Below are positions 1-5,412 of a stretch of 7,737 bases of DNA, one piece after another. Every line of letters starts with the position of its first letter. Positions within the stretch are counted from its first letter, which is position 1. Both the position numbers and the translations under genes were made by a program. The stretch lies in the NCBI GenBank assembly GCA_021823365.1, contig JAKAOD010000134.1:1-7737 (forward strand), written 5' to 3'. Below the pieces are notes generated by a model, which searched no databases, had not been told where the DNA came from, and worked only from the letters and a program-made list of their open reading frames with translations. This stretch comes from Actinomycetes bacterium. Lineage in GTDB: Bacteria; Actinomycetota; Acidimicrobiia; Acidimicrobiales; Bog-793.

Positions 1-26
1 GACGGGAGCTCGGGAGCGACTGAACG

Positions 27-72
27 CCTGAGAGGCTCAGGGCAGCCCTGTCCGGGCTGCTCGCCGCCTTTT
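27..72 (+). terminator. Tandem hairpins followed by TTTT (possible terminator of an upstream gene)
   Basis: Two perfect stem-loops lie back to back: CCTGAG-AGG-CTCAGG (27-41) and GCAGCCC-TGTCC-GGGCTGC (42-60). A TTTT run follows at 69-72, eight bases after the second stem. Stem plus T run resembles an intrinsic terminator reading on the + strand, which would close a gene lying before the window. The T run is short and displaced from the stem, so a structured leader RNA for the citrate synthase gene is an equal alternative. I could not match the fold to a known riboswitch. Confidence 0.4.
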
Positions 73-95
73 CGCCCGCCACGCCGTCGCAGTCC

Positions 96-101
96 TAGGA
101 T
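96..101 (+). promoter_or_regulatory. Possible -10 element for the citrate synthase gene
   Basis: TAGGAT fits the actinobacterial -10 pattern TANNNT and lies within an 8-bp palindrome TCCTAGGA (93-100). No TTGACA-like -35 is visible at 16-19 bp upstream. If used, transcription would start near 108 and leave a leader of about 83 nt. This is a weak call based on one hexamer. Confidence 0.3.
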
Positions 102-125
102 CGGCCAGAAGGCAGGCGACAGGTG

Positions 126-169
126 CTGGCCTGGGCCAGAGCGACGAAGACGTCGGGTCGGGACGACCC
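126..169 (+). promoter_or_regulatory. Two dyads in the citrate synthase leader
   Basis: CTGGCC-TG-GGCCAG (126-139) is a perfect dyad with a 2-base centre, more operator-like than hairpin-like. GGGTCG-GGA-CGACCC (155-169) is a perfect 6-bp stem with a 3-base loop, ending six bases before the Shine-Dalgarno at 176. Either could be a repressor site or an RNA structure affecting translation of the downstream gene. Short dyads are frequent at this GC content, so function is not shown. Confidence 0.3.
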
Positions 170-175
170 ATCACG

Positions 176-181
176 AGGAGG
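176..181 (+). promoter_or_regulatory. Shine-Dalgarno of the citrate synthase gene
   Basis: AGGAGG lies nine bases before the GTG at 191. It is a full-strength ribosome binding site and fixes that GTG as the start. Confidence 0.85.
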
Positions 182-190
182 ATCTGCGCC

Positions 191-1462
191 GTGACCGAGA
201 GCGTCACCATCACGGACAATCGCACGGGGCAGTCGATCGAGGTCCCGATCGTCGACGGCGCGGTCAACGCGGCCGAGTGGGCGAAGCTGCTCCCGGGGAT
301 CTGGTTCTACGACCCGGGACTCGGGACGACCGCGGAGTGCGAGAGCGCCATCACCTACATCGACGGCGAGGCGGGCATCCTCCGCTACCGCGGCTACCCG
401 ATCGAGCAGCTGGCGGAGCGCGCGACCTATCTCGAGGTCGCCTTCCTGCTCCTCAACGGTGAGCTGCCGACAACGGCCGAGCTCGACGGGTTCGCGGAGC
501 AGATCAAGCAGCACACCTTCATCCACGAGAACATGCGAAAGCACTTCTTCGACGGGTTCCACTACGACGCCCACCCGATGGGGATGCTCGTCTCCTCGAT
601 CGCCGCCCTCTCCACCTTCTACCCCGAGGCGAAGCGGATCGAGGACCCCGAGACCCGCCGCCTCGAGGCCGTCCGCCTGATCGCCAAGGTGCCGACGCTC
701 GCCGCGGCGGCACACCGCTTCAGCGGCGGCAAGCCGTTCGTCTACCCGGACGTCTCGCTCTCCTTCGCCGAGAACTTCCTCTCGATGATGTGGCGTGGCG
801 CCGAGGCGCGCTTCGAGGCGGACCCCGCCTTCGTCCGGGCGGTCGAGGTCCTCTTCATCCTCCACGCCGACCACGAGCAGAACTGCTCCACGACGACGAT
901 GCGCGTCGTCGGCTCCGCCCACGCCGACCCCTACTCGGCGTGCGCCGCGGCCGTAGCCGCCCTCTACGGCCCTCGCCACGGCGGCGCGAACGAGGCGGTG
1001 CTCCGCATGCTGACGTCGATCGGCTCGATCGACGCCGTGCCGGACTTCGTGCGCTCCGTAAAGGAGGGCCACGGCCGGCTGCAGGGCTTCGGCCACCGTG
1101 TGTACAAGAACTACGACCCGCGGGCGAAGATCATCCGCGAGGTCGCCTACGACGTGTTCAAGGTGACCGGGAAGAACCCGCTGCTCGACATCGCGCTCAA
1201 GCTCGAGGAGGTCGCGCTCGCCGACGAGTACTTCTCCTCGCGCCGGCTCTACCCGAACGTCGACTTCTACTCCGGGCTCATCTACCAGGCGCTGGGCTTT
1301 CCCGTCGAGCTGTTCCCGGTGCTGTTCGCCATCCCGCGCACGTCAGGCTGGCTCGCCCACTGGTCGGAGATGCTCGACAAGAACACGCGGATCGCCCGGC
1401 CACGGCAGGTCTACACCGGCCACGGAGAGCGTCCCTACGTCCCCCTCGCCGAACGGCGCTGA
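191..1462 (+). CDS. gltA: Citrate synthase
   Basis: Condenses acetyl-CoA with oxaloacetate to citrate, the entry step of the TCA cycle, in the cytoplasm. The 423-residue product has the length of long bacterial citrate synthases (about 420-435). The catalytic triad is visible: His263 in YGPRHGGANEA, His302 in GFGHRVYKNYDPRA and Asp358 in PNVDFYSG, matching E. coli His264, His305 and Asp362. The LHADHEQN motif (225-231) carries the oxaloacetate-binding histidines, and Arg383 in IPRTSGW is a substrate-binding arginine. An N-terminal domain of about 55 residues precedes the core, as in E. coli GltA and mycobacterial GltA2. Start GTG follows a perfect AGGAGG. The gene is monocistronic here and converges on rlmB 68 bp downstream. 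A methylcitrate synthase is possible in principle, but those are usually shorter (about 370-390 residues) and no prp genes are nearby. Confidence 0.95.
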   Translation: MTESVTITDNRTGQSIEVPIVDGAVNAAEWAKLLPGIWFYDPGLGTTAECESAITYIDGEAGILRYRGYPIEQLAERATYLEVAFLLLNGELPTTAELDGFAEQIKQHTFIHENMRKHFFDGFHYDAHPMGMLVSSIAALSTFYPEAKRIEDPETRRLEAVRLIAKVPTLAAAAHRFSGGKPFVYPDVSLSFAENFLSMMWRGAEARFEADPAFVRAVEVLFILHADHEQNCSTTTMRVVGSAHADPYSACAAAVAALYGPRHGGANEAVLRMLTSIGSIDAVPDFVRSVKEGHGRLQGFGHRVYKNYDPRAKIIREVAYDVFKVTGKNPLLDIALKLEEVALADEYFSSRRLYPNVDFYSGLIYQALGFPVELFPVLFAIPRTSGWLAHWSEMLDKNTRIARPRQVYTGHGERPYVPLAERR

Positions 1463-1464
1463 CC

Positions 1465-1499
1465 GCGCGCGATCTCTGGCGCGCATGACGCCGATGCGC
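1465..1499. terminator. Dyads between convergent gltA and rlmB (possible two-way terminator)
   Basis: In the 68-bp gap between two converging genes there are two overlapping dyads: GCGCGC arms at 1465-1470 and 1479-1484, and GCGCAT-(7)-ATGCGC at 1481-1499. Position between convergent stops suggests a shared terminator. Neither strand has a T run after the stems, so this is not a classical intrinsic terminator. Confidence 0.3.
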
Positions 1500-1530
1500 T
1501 AGACAGATTGCCGGCACGCCGGGGCACCCG

Positions 1531-2457
1531 TCAGCGAGGTGGCGCCAGGGGGTGCCGGGGGCCGGCCCGCACCGAGTCGGGGAGCGTGCCGGGAAGGTTC
1601 GGGCGGCCGCCACGGTTGCCTGGCCCGGATCGGGGGGATCCCGCCCCCGACCTGCCGGCGACGGCCGGGGGGTCGGGGGCGCATTCGCGTGAGCGCGCGA
1701 TCGAGAAGAGCGCGACGGCGGCCGCCGCCGAGACGTTGAGCGAGCCGAGCGGGCCGACGAGCGGGATGCGCGCCAGCACGTCGCAGCGCCGTCTCGTGAG
1801 CGGCGCGAGGCCGCGACCCTCCGCGCCGAGCACGACCGCCACCGGCGCTTCCGCGAGACCGAGCTCGTAGACGCTCCGGGGGCCCTCCGGGTCGAGCCCC
1901 ACGCTCCAGACCCCGGCGCGCCGGAGGGTGAGCAGCGCCGCAGGGACCCCGGGCACGAGGGCGATCGGGAGGTGCTCGACCGCGCCCGCCGAGGCCTTGA
2001 CTGCCGCCGGTGACAGGTGGGCGGCACGCTGCCTTGGGAGAAGCACCCCGGTGGCTCCGGCCGAGAGCGCGCTGCGCAGGATCGCACCGAGGTTCTGAGG
2101 GTCGGTGACGCCGTCGAGGACCACGAGAAACGGCGCCCGCGCCCCGCCTGCCGCTCCCCGGACGAGCGCCTCGAGGCGCGCCGGGCGCAGGGCCTCAGTC
2201 ACGGCGAGGACACCCTGCGGCGCCGCGGTCCGGGCGCGGGCAGCGAGCAGCTCGGGCGCGACGTGGCGCACGCGTGCGCCGGCAGCGGCTGCCAGCGAGT
2301 CGAGCTCGGCAAGGGCCGGAGAAGGTTCCTCTCCCCGGGCGATCAGCACCTCCCGGACCCGCCGCCTCCGGGCGACAAGCAGCTCGCGCACCGCTCGGCG
2401 CCCCTCGACCTGCTCGCCGCCGAGGCTGGCGGGCGCCTCCCGGCGCCGCGCGCTCAC
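1531..2457 (-). CDS. rlmB: TrmH/SpoU-family 2'-O-ribose rRNA methyltransferase (RlmB-like)
   Basis: SAM-dependent 2'-O-methylation of an RNA ribose, most likely G2251 of 23S rRNA (E. coli numbering). The 308-residue product has an N-terminal RNA-binding-type domain (about 15-90, beginning EQVEGRRAVREL) and a SPOUT domain (about 108-255). The SPOUT motifs are motif 1 DPQNLGAILRSA (119-130), motif 2 VLGAEGRGL (209-217) and motif 3 IPLVGPLGSLNVS (231-243), which form the trefoil-knot SAM site. The GTG at 2457 is chosen because it overlaps the ispF stop by 4 bp (GTGA) and gives a normal N-terminus; a longer open frame reaching back to 2688 runs through ispF. The family normally ends shortly after the motif-3 helix, but here a 51-residue Pro/Gly/Arg-rich tail (258-308) follows. 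The family is certain; the rlmB assignment rests partly on conserved neighbours, and another TrmH-type target is possible. Confidence 0.82.
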   Translation of the reverse strand: MSARRREAPASLGGEQVEGRRAVRELLVARRRRVREVLIARGEEPSPALAELDSLAAAAGARVRHVAPELLAARARTAAPQGVLAVTEALRPARLEALVRGAAGGARAPFLVVLDGVTDPQNLGAILRSALSAGATGVLLPRQRAAHLSPAAVKASAGAVEHLPIALVPGVPAALLTLRRAGVWSVGLDPEGPRSVYELGLAEAPVAVVLGAEGRGLAPLTRRRCDVLARIPLVGPLGSLNVSAAAAVALFSIARSRECAPDPPAVAGRSGAGSPRSGPGNRGGRPNLPGTLPDSVRAGPRHPLAPPR

Positions 2458-2975
2458 CCGCCTGCCCGCTCGAGCAGCACCACCGCCATGCAGCAGAGCC
2501 CCTCGACCCTGCCGAGGCTGCCGAGGCCCTCGGGTCGGGTCGCCTTGACGTGCACCGGCCCTCCCACGCATCCCGAGAGGCGCCGCATCATCTCCTCGCG
2601 TGACGGAGCGATCTTCGGGCGCTCCGCGACGACGGTGCAGTCGGCGCTCACGAGCCGCCAACCGCCCGCGGCCGCCGCGGATGCGCAATCGGCGAGGAGC
2701 AGCATGGAGTCGGCGCCGCGGAAGCGCGCGTCGGTGTCGGGGAAGCGCGAGCCGAGGTCGCCGAGGCCGGCCGCTCCGAGGATCGCGTCGGCAAGGGCGT
2801 GCGCGAGGGCGTCGGCATCGCTGTGGCCGGAGAGACGCGGCTCACCCGCGAAGCTCACGCCGCCGAGGACGAGCGAGCCCGGGACCTCACCGCCACGACC
2901 GCCCTCGTCGGAAGGGTCGGGCTCGTGGAGGAACGGGTGGACGTCGACGCCGAGGCCGACGCGAAGCTCGCTCAC
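2454..2975 (-). CDS. ispF: 2-C-methyl-D-erythritol 2,4-cyclodiphosphate synthase
   Basis: Fifth step of the MEP isoprenoid pathway: cyclises CDP-methylerythritol 2-phosphate to MEcPP, releasing CMP, as a homotrimer with a metal ion between subunits. The 173-residue product shows the metal ligands Asp11 and His13 (GVDVHPF) and His59 (end of HSDADALAH, 51-59), matching E. coli Asp8, His10 and His42. It also has GAAGLGDLGSRFPDTD (67-82), the ADSMLLL helix, and the C-terminal KATRPEGLG...GRVEG region (144-159). The GTG at 2975 overlaps the ispD stop by 4 bp (GTGA), and the stop overlaps the rlmB start in the same way, implying coupled translation. Two oddities: about 14 extra residues between the DVH motif and the LGGV strand (roughly 18-34, acidic and Gly-rich), and Arg147-Pro148 where E. 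coli has Thr133-Thr134. Separate from IspD; not an IspDF fusion. Confidence 0.95.
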   Translation of the reverse strand: MSELRVGLGVDVHPFLHEPDPSDEGGRGGEVPGSLVLGGVSFAGEPRLSGHSDADALAHALADAILGAAGLGDLGSRFPDTDARFRGADSMLLLADCASAAAAGGWRLVSADCTVVAERPKIAPSREEMMRRLSGCVGGPVHVKATRPEGLGSLGRVEGLCCMAVVLLERAGG

Positions 2976-3727
2976 CCGGGGGCGCCCGCCGAGGGCGCGC
3001 CGGCCGGCGCGTCCGCGAGCCCGCCATGGGGCGTGCCGAGCCGGCCAGCGGTAAGCGTCTCCATCCAGGCGAGGTCGGCAGGGGTGGTGAGCTTGAGGTT
3101 CGCGGGGTCGCCGGCGACCACGACGACGCGGCCGCCGATCGCCTCGACGAGCGCCGCGTCGTCCGTCGCCTCGCCCGCCGGCTCGTGCGCCCGGCGCAGG
3201 ACCTCGGCGTCGAAGGCCTGCGGCGTCTGGACGGCGACGAGGTCCTCGCGCCGCAGCGTCTCGACGACGTCGCCTCCGGCGACCCGCTTCACCGTGTCAC
3301 GCACGGCGACGCCGGGAACGGCACCGTCCGCGCCCCGCGCGACAGCGGTGACGACCGCTTCGAAGAGTGCCGGAGGCGCGAGGGGCCTCGCCGCGTCGTG
3401 GACCACGACGATCGTCGCCGAGCCCGGGACGGCTCGAAGGCCCGCCCGGACCGAGGCCGAGCGGCTCGGACCTCCGGCGACTACGACCTCGCCGGGACGG
3501 CTCGTCCACGGCCCGTCGCGGGGCAGGGGCATGGCAGTCGGTGTGAGTGAGTCCGCCGGAACGACGAGCACGACGCCGGTCGCGACGGCGCGGGCCGCGT
3601 CGAGCGCCCAGTCGACGATCGCCCTCCCGCTGAGCAACGTGAACTGCTTCTTCGACCCGAATCGGCTCCCCGAGCCTGCGGCGACGACGATGGCCCAGAC
3701 CTCGGCCTCCCGCCTCGGGCGGTTCAC
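2972..3727 (-). CDS. ispD: 2-C-methyl-D-erythritol 4-phosphate cytidylyltransferase
   Basis: Third step of the MEP pathway: transfers CMP from CTP to MEP, giving CDP-methylerythritol. The 251-residue product has the nucleotidyltransferase fold signatures: VVAAGSGSRFGSKKQF (14-29, with Arg22 and Lys27 at the catalytic Arg/Lys positions), AGGPSRSASVRAGL (84-97), VHDAARP (109-115), VRDTVKR (142-148), QTPQAF (167-172), TDDAALVE (188-195) and ANLKLTTPADLA (209-220, Lys212). The last roughly 25 residues are Ala/Gly/Pro-rich and probably disordered. The GTG at 3727 is preferred because it begins about ten residues before the first strand and has GGGAG 11 bases upstream; another GTG lies 12 bp further upstream (3739). 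A much longer open frame continues back to 5785 but is only a shadow through carD and disA. It lies 32 bp after carD and overlaps ispF by 4 bp, putting two MEP-pathway enzymes in one transcript. Confidence 0.93.
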   Translation of the reverse strand: MNRPRREAEVWAIVVAAGSGSRFGSKKQFTLLSGRAIVDWALDAARAVATGVVLVVPADSLTPTAMPLPRDGPWTSRPGEVVVAGGPSRSASVRAGLRAVPGSATIVVVHDAARPLAPPALFEAVVTAVARGADGAVPGVAVRDTVKRVAGGDVVETLRREDLVAVQTPQAFDAEVLRRAHEPAGEATDDAALVEAIGGRVVVVAGDPANLKLTTPADLAWMETLTAGRLGTPHGGLADAPAGAPSAGAPG

Positions 3728-3759
3728 CGCCTGGCCCACTCCCCGGCCCTGCGCGCGGG

Positions 3760-4236
3760 TTAGGGCAGAGCGGCGTTCAGCCGCTCCTCGGCCTCCGCCT
3801 CGCTGACACCGATGGCGAAGGTGAGCTCGGACACGAGGATCTGCCGGGCGCGGTTGAGCATGCGCTTCTCGCCCGCCGAGAGACCCTTGTCCTTGTCGCG
3901 AATCGACAGGTTCCGCACCACCTCGGCGACCTGGTAGATGTCGCCCGACTTGAGCTTCTCGACGTGGTTCTTGTAGCGCCGGGACCAGTTGGTCGGCATG
4001 CGCGCCTCCTTCTTGCGAAGGACGGCGAAGACCTCCTCGACCTCCTCGTCGTTGATGACTTCGCGCAGGCCGACCTCGTCGGTGTTGTCCGCCGGGACCA
4101 TCAAGGTGAGGTCGCCGTAGGCGAGCCGGAGCACGAGGTACTCGCGCTTCTCGCCGAACGCCTCCCGGACCTCCCGCTTCTCCACGACCGCGGCACCATG
4201 ATGGGGGTAGACGACCTTGTCGCCGACATCGAACAC
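3760..4236 (-). CDS. carD: CarD, RNA polymerase-binding global transcription regulator
   Basis: CarD binds the RNA polymerase beta subunit and stabilises the open promoter complex, notably at rRNA promoters; it is essential in mycobacteria. The 158-residue product (162 in M. tuberculosis) has an N-terminal Tudor-like polymerase-interaction domain (about 1-60, VGDKVVYPHHGAA...EYLVLRLAYGDLTLMVPADN) and a helical DNA-binding domain containing PTNWSRRY (81-88). Trp84 matches the M. tuberculosis Trp85 that wedges the upstream edge of the bubble, and GLSAGEKRML (118-127) carries the basic patch (Lys124 matching Lys125). Arg24 matches Arg25, but Met46 stands where M. tuberculosis has Arg47. The GTG at 4236 is chosen because GAGGAG lies seven bases upstream and the product then starts VFDVGD, in line with MIFKVGD of M. 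tuberculosis; an ATG at 4323 would add 29 atypical residues. It probably has its own promoter after disA. Confidence 0.95.
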   Translation of the reverse strand: MFDVGDKVVYPHHGAAVVEKREVREAFGEKREYLVLRLAYGDLTLMVPADNTDEVGLREVINDEEVEEVFAVLRKKEARMPTNWSRRYKNHVEKLKSGDIYQVAEVVRNLSIRDKDKGLSAGEKRMLNRARQILVSELTFAIGVSEAEAEERLNAALP

Positions 4237-4243
4237 TTGGCGA

Positions 4244-4255
4244 CTCCTCGAGGAG
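4244..4255 (-). promoter_or_regulatory. carD ribosome binding site inside a 12-bp perfect palindrome
   Basis: CTCCTCGAGGAG is its own reverse complement. On the - strand its 3' half, GAGGAG (4249-4244), is the carD Shine-Dalgarno, seven bases before the GTG. The 5' half, CTCCTC, is complementary to it, so the mRNA can form a small CUCC-UCGA-GGAG hairpin hiding the site, or the DNA could bind a dimeric protein. The RBS role is well supported; regulation is inferred. Confidence 0.75.
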
Positions 4256-4298
4256 CAGATGGCTGGTGAGACGCCGACGCCTCTCCGGGCGCGCGGCC

Positions 4299-4320
4299 AC
4301 GCAACGGTGGGGCGTTGCGT
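4299..4320 (-). promoter_or_regulatory. Perfect 8-bp inverted repeat between disA and carD
   Basis: Arms ACGCAACG (4299-4306) and CGTTGCGT (4313-4320) are separated by six bases. It begins 15 bases after the disA stop and, on the - strand, starts right where transcription from the TAGAAT element would begin. Candidate roles: operator for the carD promoter, a 5'-terminal mRNA hairpin, or a 3'-end hairpin for disA (no T run follows, so a poor intrinsic terminator). Confidence 0.5.
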
Positions 4321-4326
4321 CACGAC

Positions 4327-4332
4327 ATTCTA
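4327..4332 (-). promoter_or_regulatory. Possible -10 element of a carD promoter
   Basis: On the - strand this reads TAGAAT, five of six bases matching TATAAT. It sits three bases after the disA stop and would start transcription near 4320, giving carD an 84-nt leader. There is no recognisable TTGACA at 16-18 bp spacing, which is common in actinobacteria. The 99-bp gap in an otherwise tight gene cluster supports an internal promoter. Confidence 0.45.
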
Positions 4333-4335
4333 CCG

Positions 4336-5412
4336 TCAGCCATAACCTTCGAGGATGCTGGTCTCGGCGATCCGCGCCAGGCCTTCTTTCACCAGCTTCG
4401 CCTGCTGCTCGTTCATCCCCGCCGCGGCGACGAGCTCGCCCGCCGGCGCCCGGACCAGCCGGTGGAGGTCGCCGAAGTGCTCCACGAGGAGGCTGGCCGT
4501 CTCCAGGGAAAGCTGCGGTACGCGGCGCAGGATGCGAAACCCCCGCGGGACGAGCGGGGCGTCGAGGTCGACCTCGTCGGCCTCGCACCCGGTGAGCGCC
4601 TGCACGACTCGCTCGAGCCCGAGCAGCTCGCTCGACCTCAGTCGTTCGAGGCGGGAGAGCACCTCGCCGACCGTCGCGCCGTCGACCATCGCGCGGTAGT
4701 CGTCCACGACGAGGTGGCGCTCGTCCCCGACGCCCTGCATCAGCTCGGCGGACTGGAGCCGCAGCAGCCTCCCGTGCTCGCCGAGCTCGTCGACCAGCTC
4801 CGCGAGCTCGTCGGCGACGAGCTCGACCATCTCGGCTCGCTGGAGCACCGACGCGACGTCCCGGACCGTGACGACGTCCTCGATCTCCGAGGCGGTGAGC
4901 GACGCTGTGACCGCGTCGAGGCGAGAACGGAAGCGCTCGAGGGTCTGGAGCAGGTGGTTGGCCCGGCCGACGAGCAGGTCGACGGAGCGCAGCTGGTGCT
5001 TCACCTCGCCCTGGTAGATGGTGATCGTGCCCATCTCCTCGGAGACGGCGACCACCTGGACGCCGACGCAGCGCGCCACGCGCTCGGCGGTGCGGTGCCG
5101 CGTCCCGGTCTCCGTCGTCGGAGCGTTCGGGTCCGGGACGAGGTGGACGTTCGCCCACGCGATGCGCGCGCCCGTCCGATCGAGCACGATGGCCCCGTCC
5201 ATCTTGGCCAGCTCGGAGAGACGCTGGGGCGACATCTCGGCGTCGATGTGGAAGCCGCCCGAGCAGATCTCCAGGACCTCGGGGCCGTCGCCGAGGACGA
5301 TGAGCGCCCCCATGCGCGCCCGCAGGATCCGGTCGAGGCCCTCGCGCAGCGCAGAGCCCGGAACAACCTGGGCGAGCAGCTGGGCGACCGCCTTGCCGTC
5401 CCGGGGGCTCAT
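4336..5412 (-). CDS. disA: DNA integrity scanning protein DisA (diadenylate cyclase)
   Basis: Makes cyclic di-AMP from two ATP and links its level to DNA state by sensing branched DNA. The 358-residue product has the family's usual length. The N-terminal DAC domain (about 1-150) shows the catalytic motifs DGA (72-74, KMDGAIVLD) and RHR (105-107, GTRHRTAER). A helical linker follows (about 150-285, with the long AEMVELVADELAELVDEL helix). A C-terminal helix-hairpin-helix DNA-binding domain (about 290-358) begins at GFRILRRVPQLS. All active-site motifs are intact, so it should be active. The ATG at 5412 overlaps the radA stop (ATGA) and has no evident Shine-Dalgarno, so translation is probably coupled to radA. 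In Bacillus, RadA binds DisA and lowers its cyclase activity, so co-production fits. No c-di-AMP riboswitch is visible in the window. Confidence 0.97.
   Translation of the reverse strand: MSPRDGKAVAQLLAQVVPGSALREGLDRILRARMGALIVLGDGPEVLEICSGGFHIDAEMSPQRLSELAKMDGAIVLDRTGARIAWANVHLVPDPNAPTTETGTRHRTAERVARCVGVQVVAVSEEMGTITIYQGEVKHQLRSVDLLVGRANHLLQTLERFRSRLDAVTASLTASEIEDVVTVRDVASVLQRAEMVELVADELAELVDELGEHGRLLRLQSAELMQGVGDERHLVVDDYRAMVDGATVGEVLSRLERLRSSELLGLERVVQALTGCEADEVDLDAPLVPRGFRILRRVPQLSLETASLLVEHFGDLHRLVRAPAGELVAAAGMNEQQAKLVKEGLARIAETSILEGYG

Noticed and set aside
1..190. Riboswitch (TPP, glycine or c-di-AMP type) before citrate synthase
   Set aside because: Short matches such as CTGAGA were seen, but none of the required conserved cores could be assembled.
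95..1096. 333-codon open frame on the - strand opposite citrate synthase
   Set aside because: Antisense shadow: citrate synthase on the other strand has a complete set of catalytic motifs and a perfect Shine-Dalgarno.
2458..2688. Longer rlmB reading from 2688
   Set aside because: The extra 77 codons run through ispF in another frame and have a shadow-like Arg/Gly composition; GTG 2457 has the GTGA overlap.
2454..3727. IspDF bifunctional fusion
   Set aside because: The genes overlap by 4 bp in different frames with separate stop and start, so they are two proteins.
4237..4323. Upstream ATG start for carD (position 4323)
   Set aside because: Would add 29 residues absent from CarD proteins, lies across the dyad, and lacks the strong ribosome site that serves the GTG at 4236.
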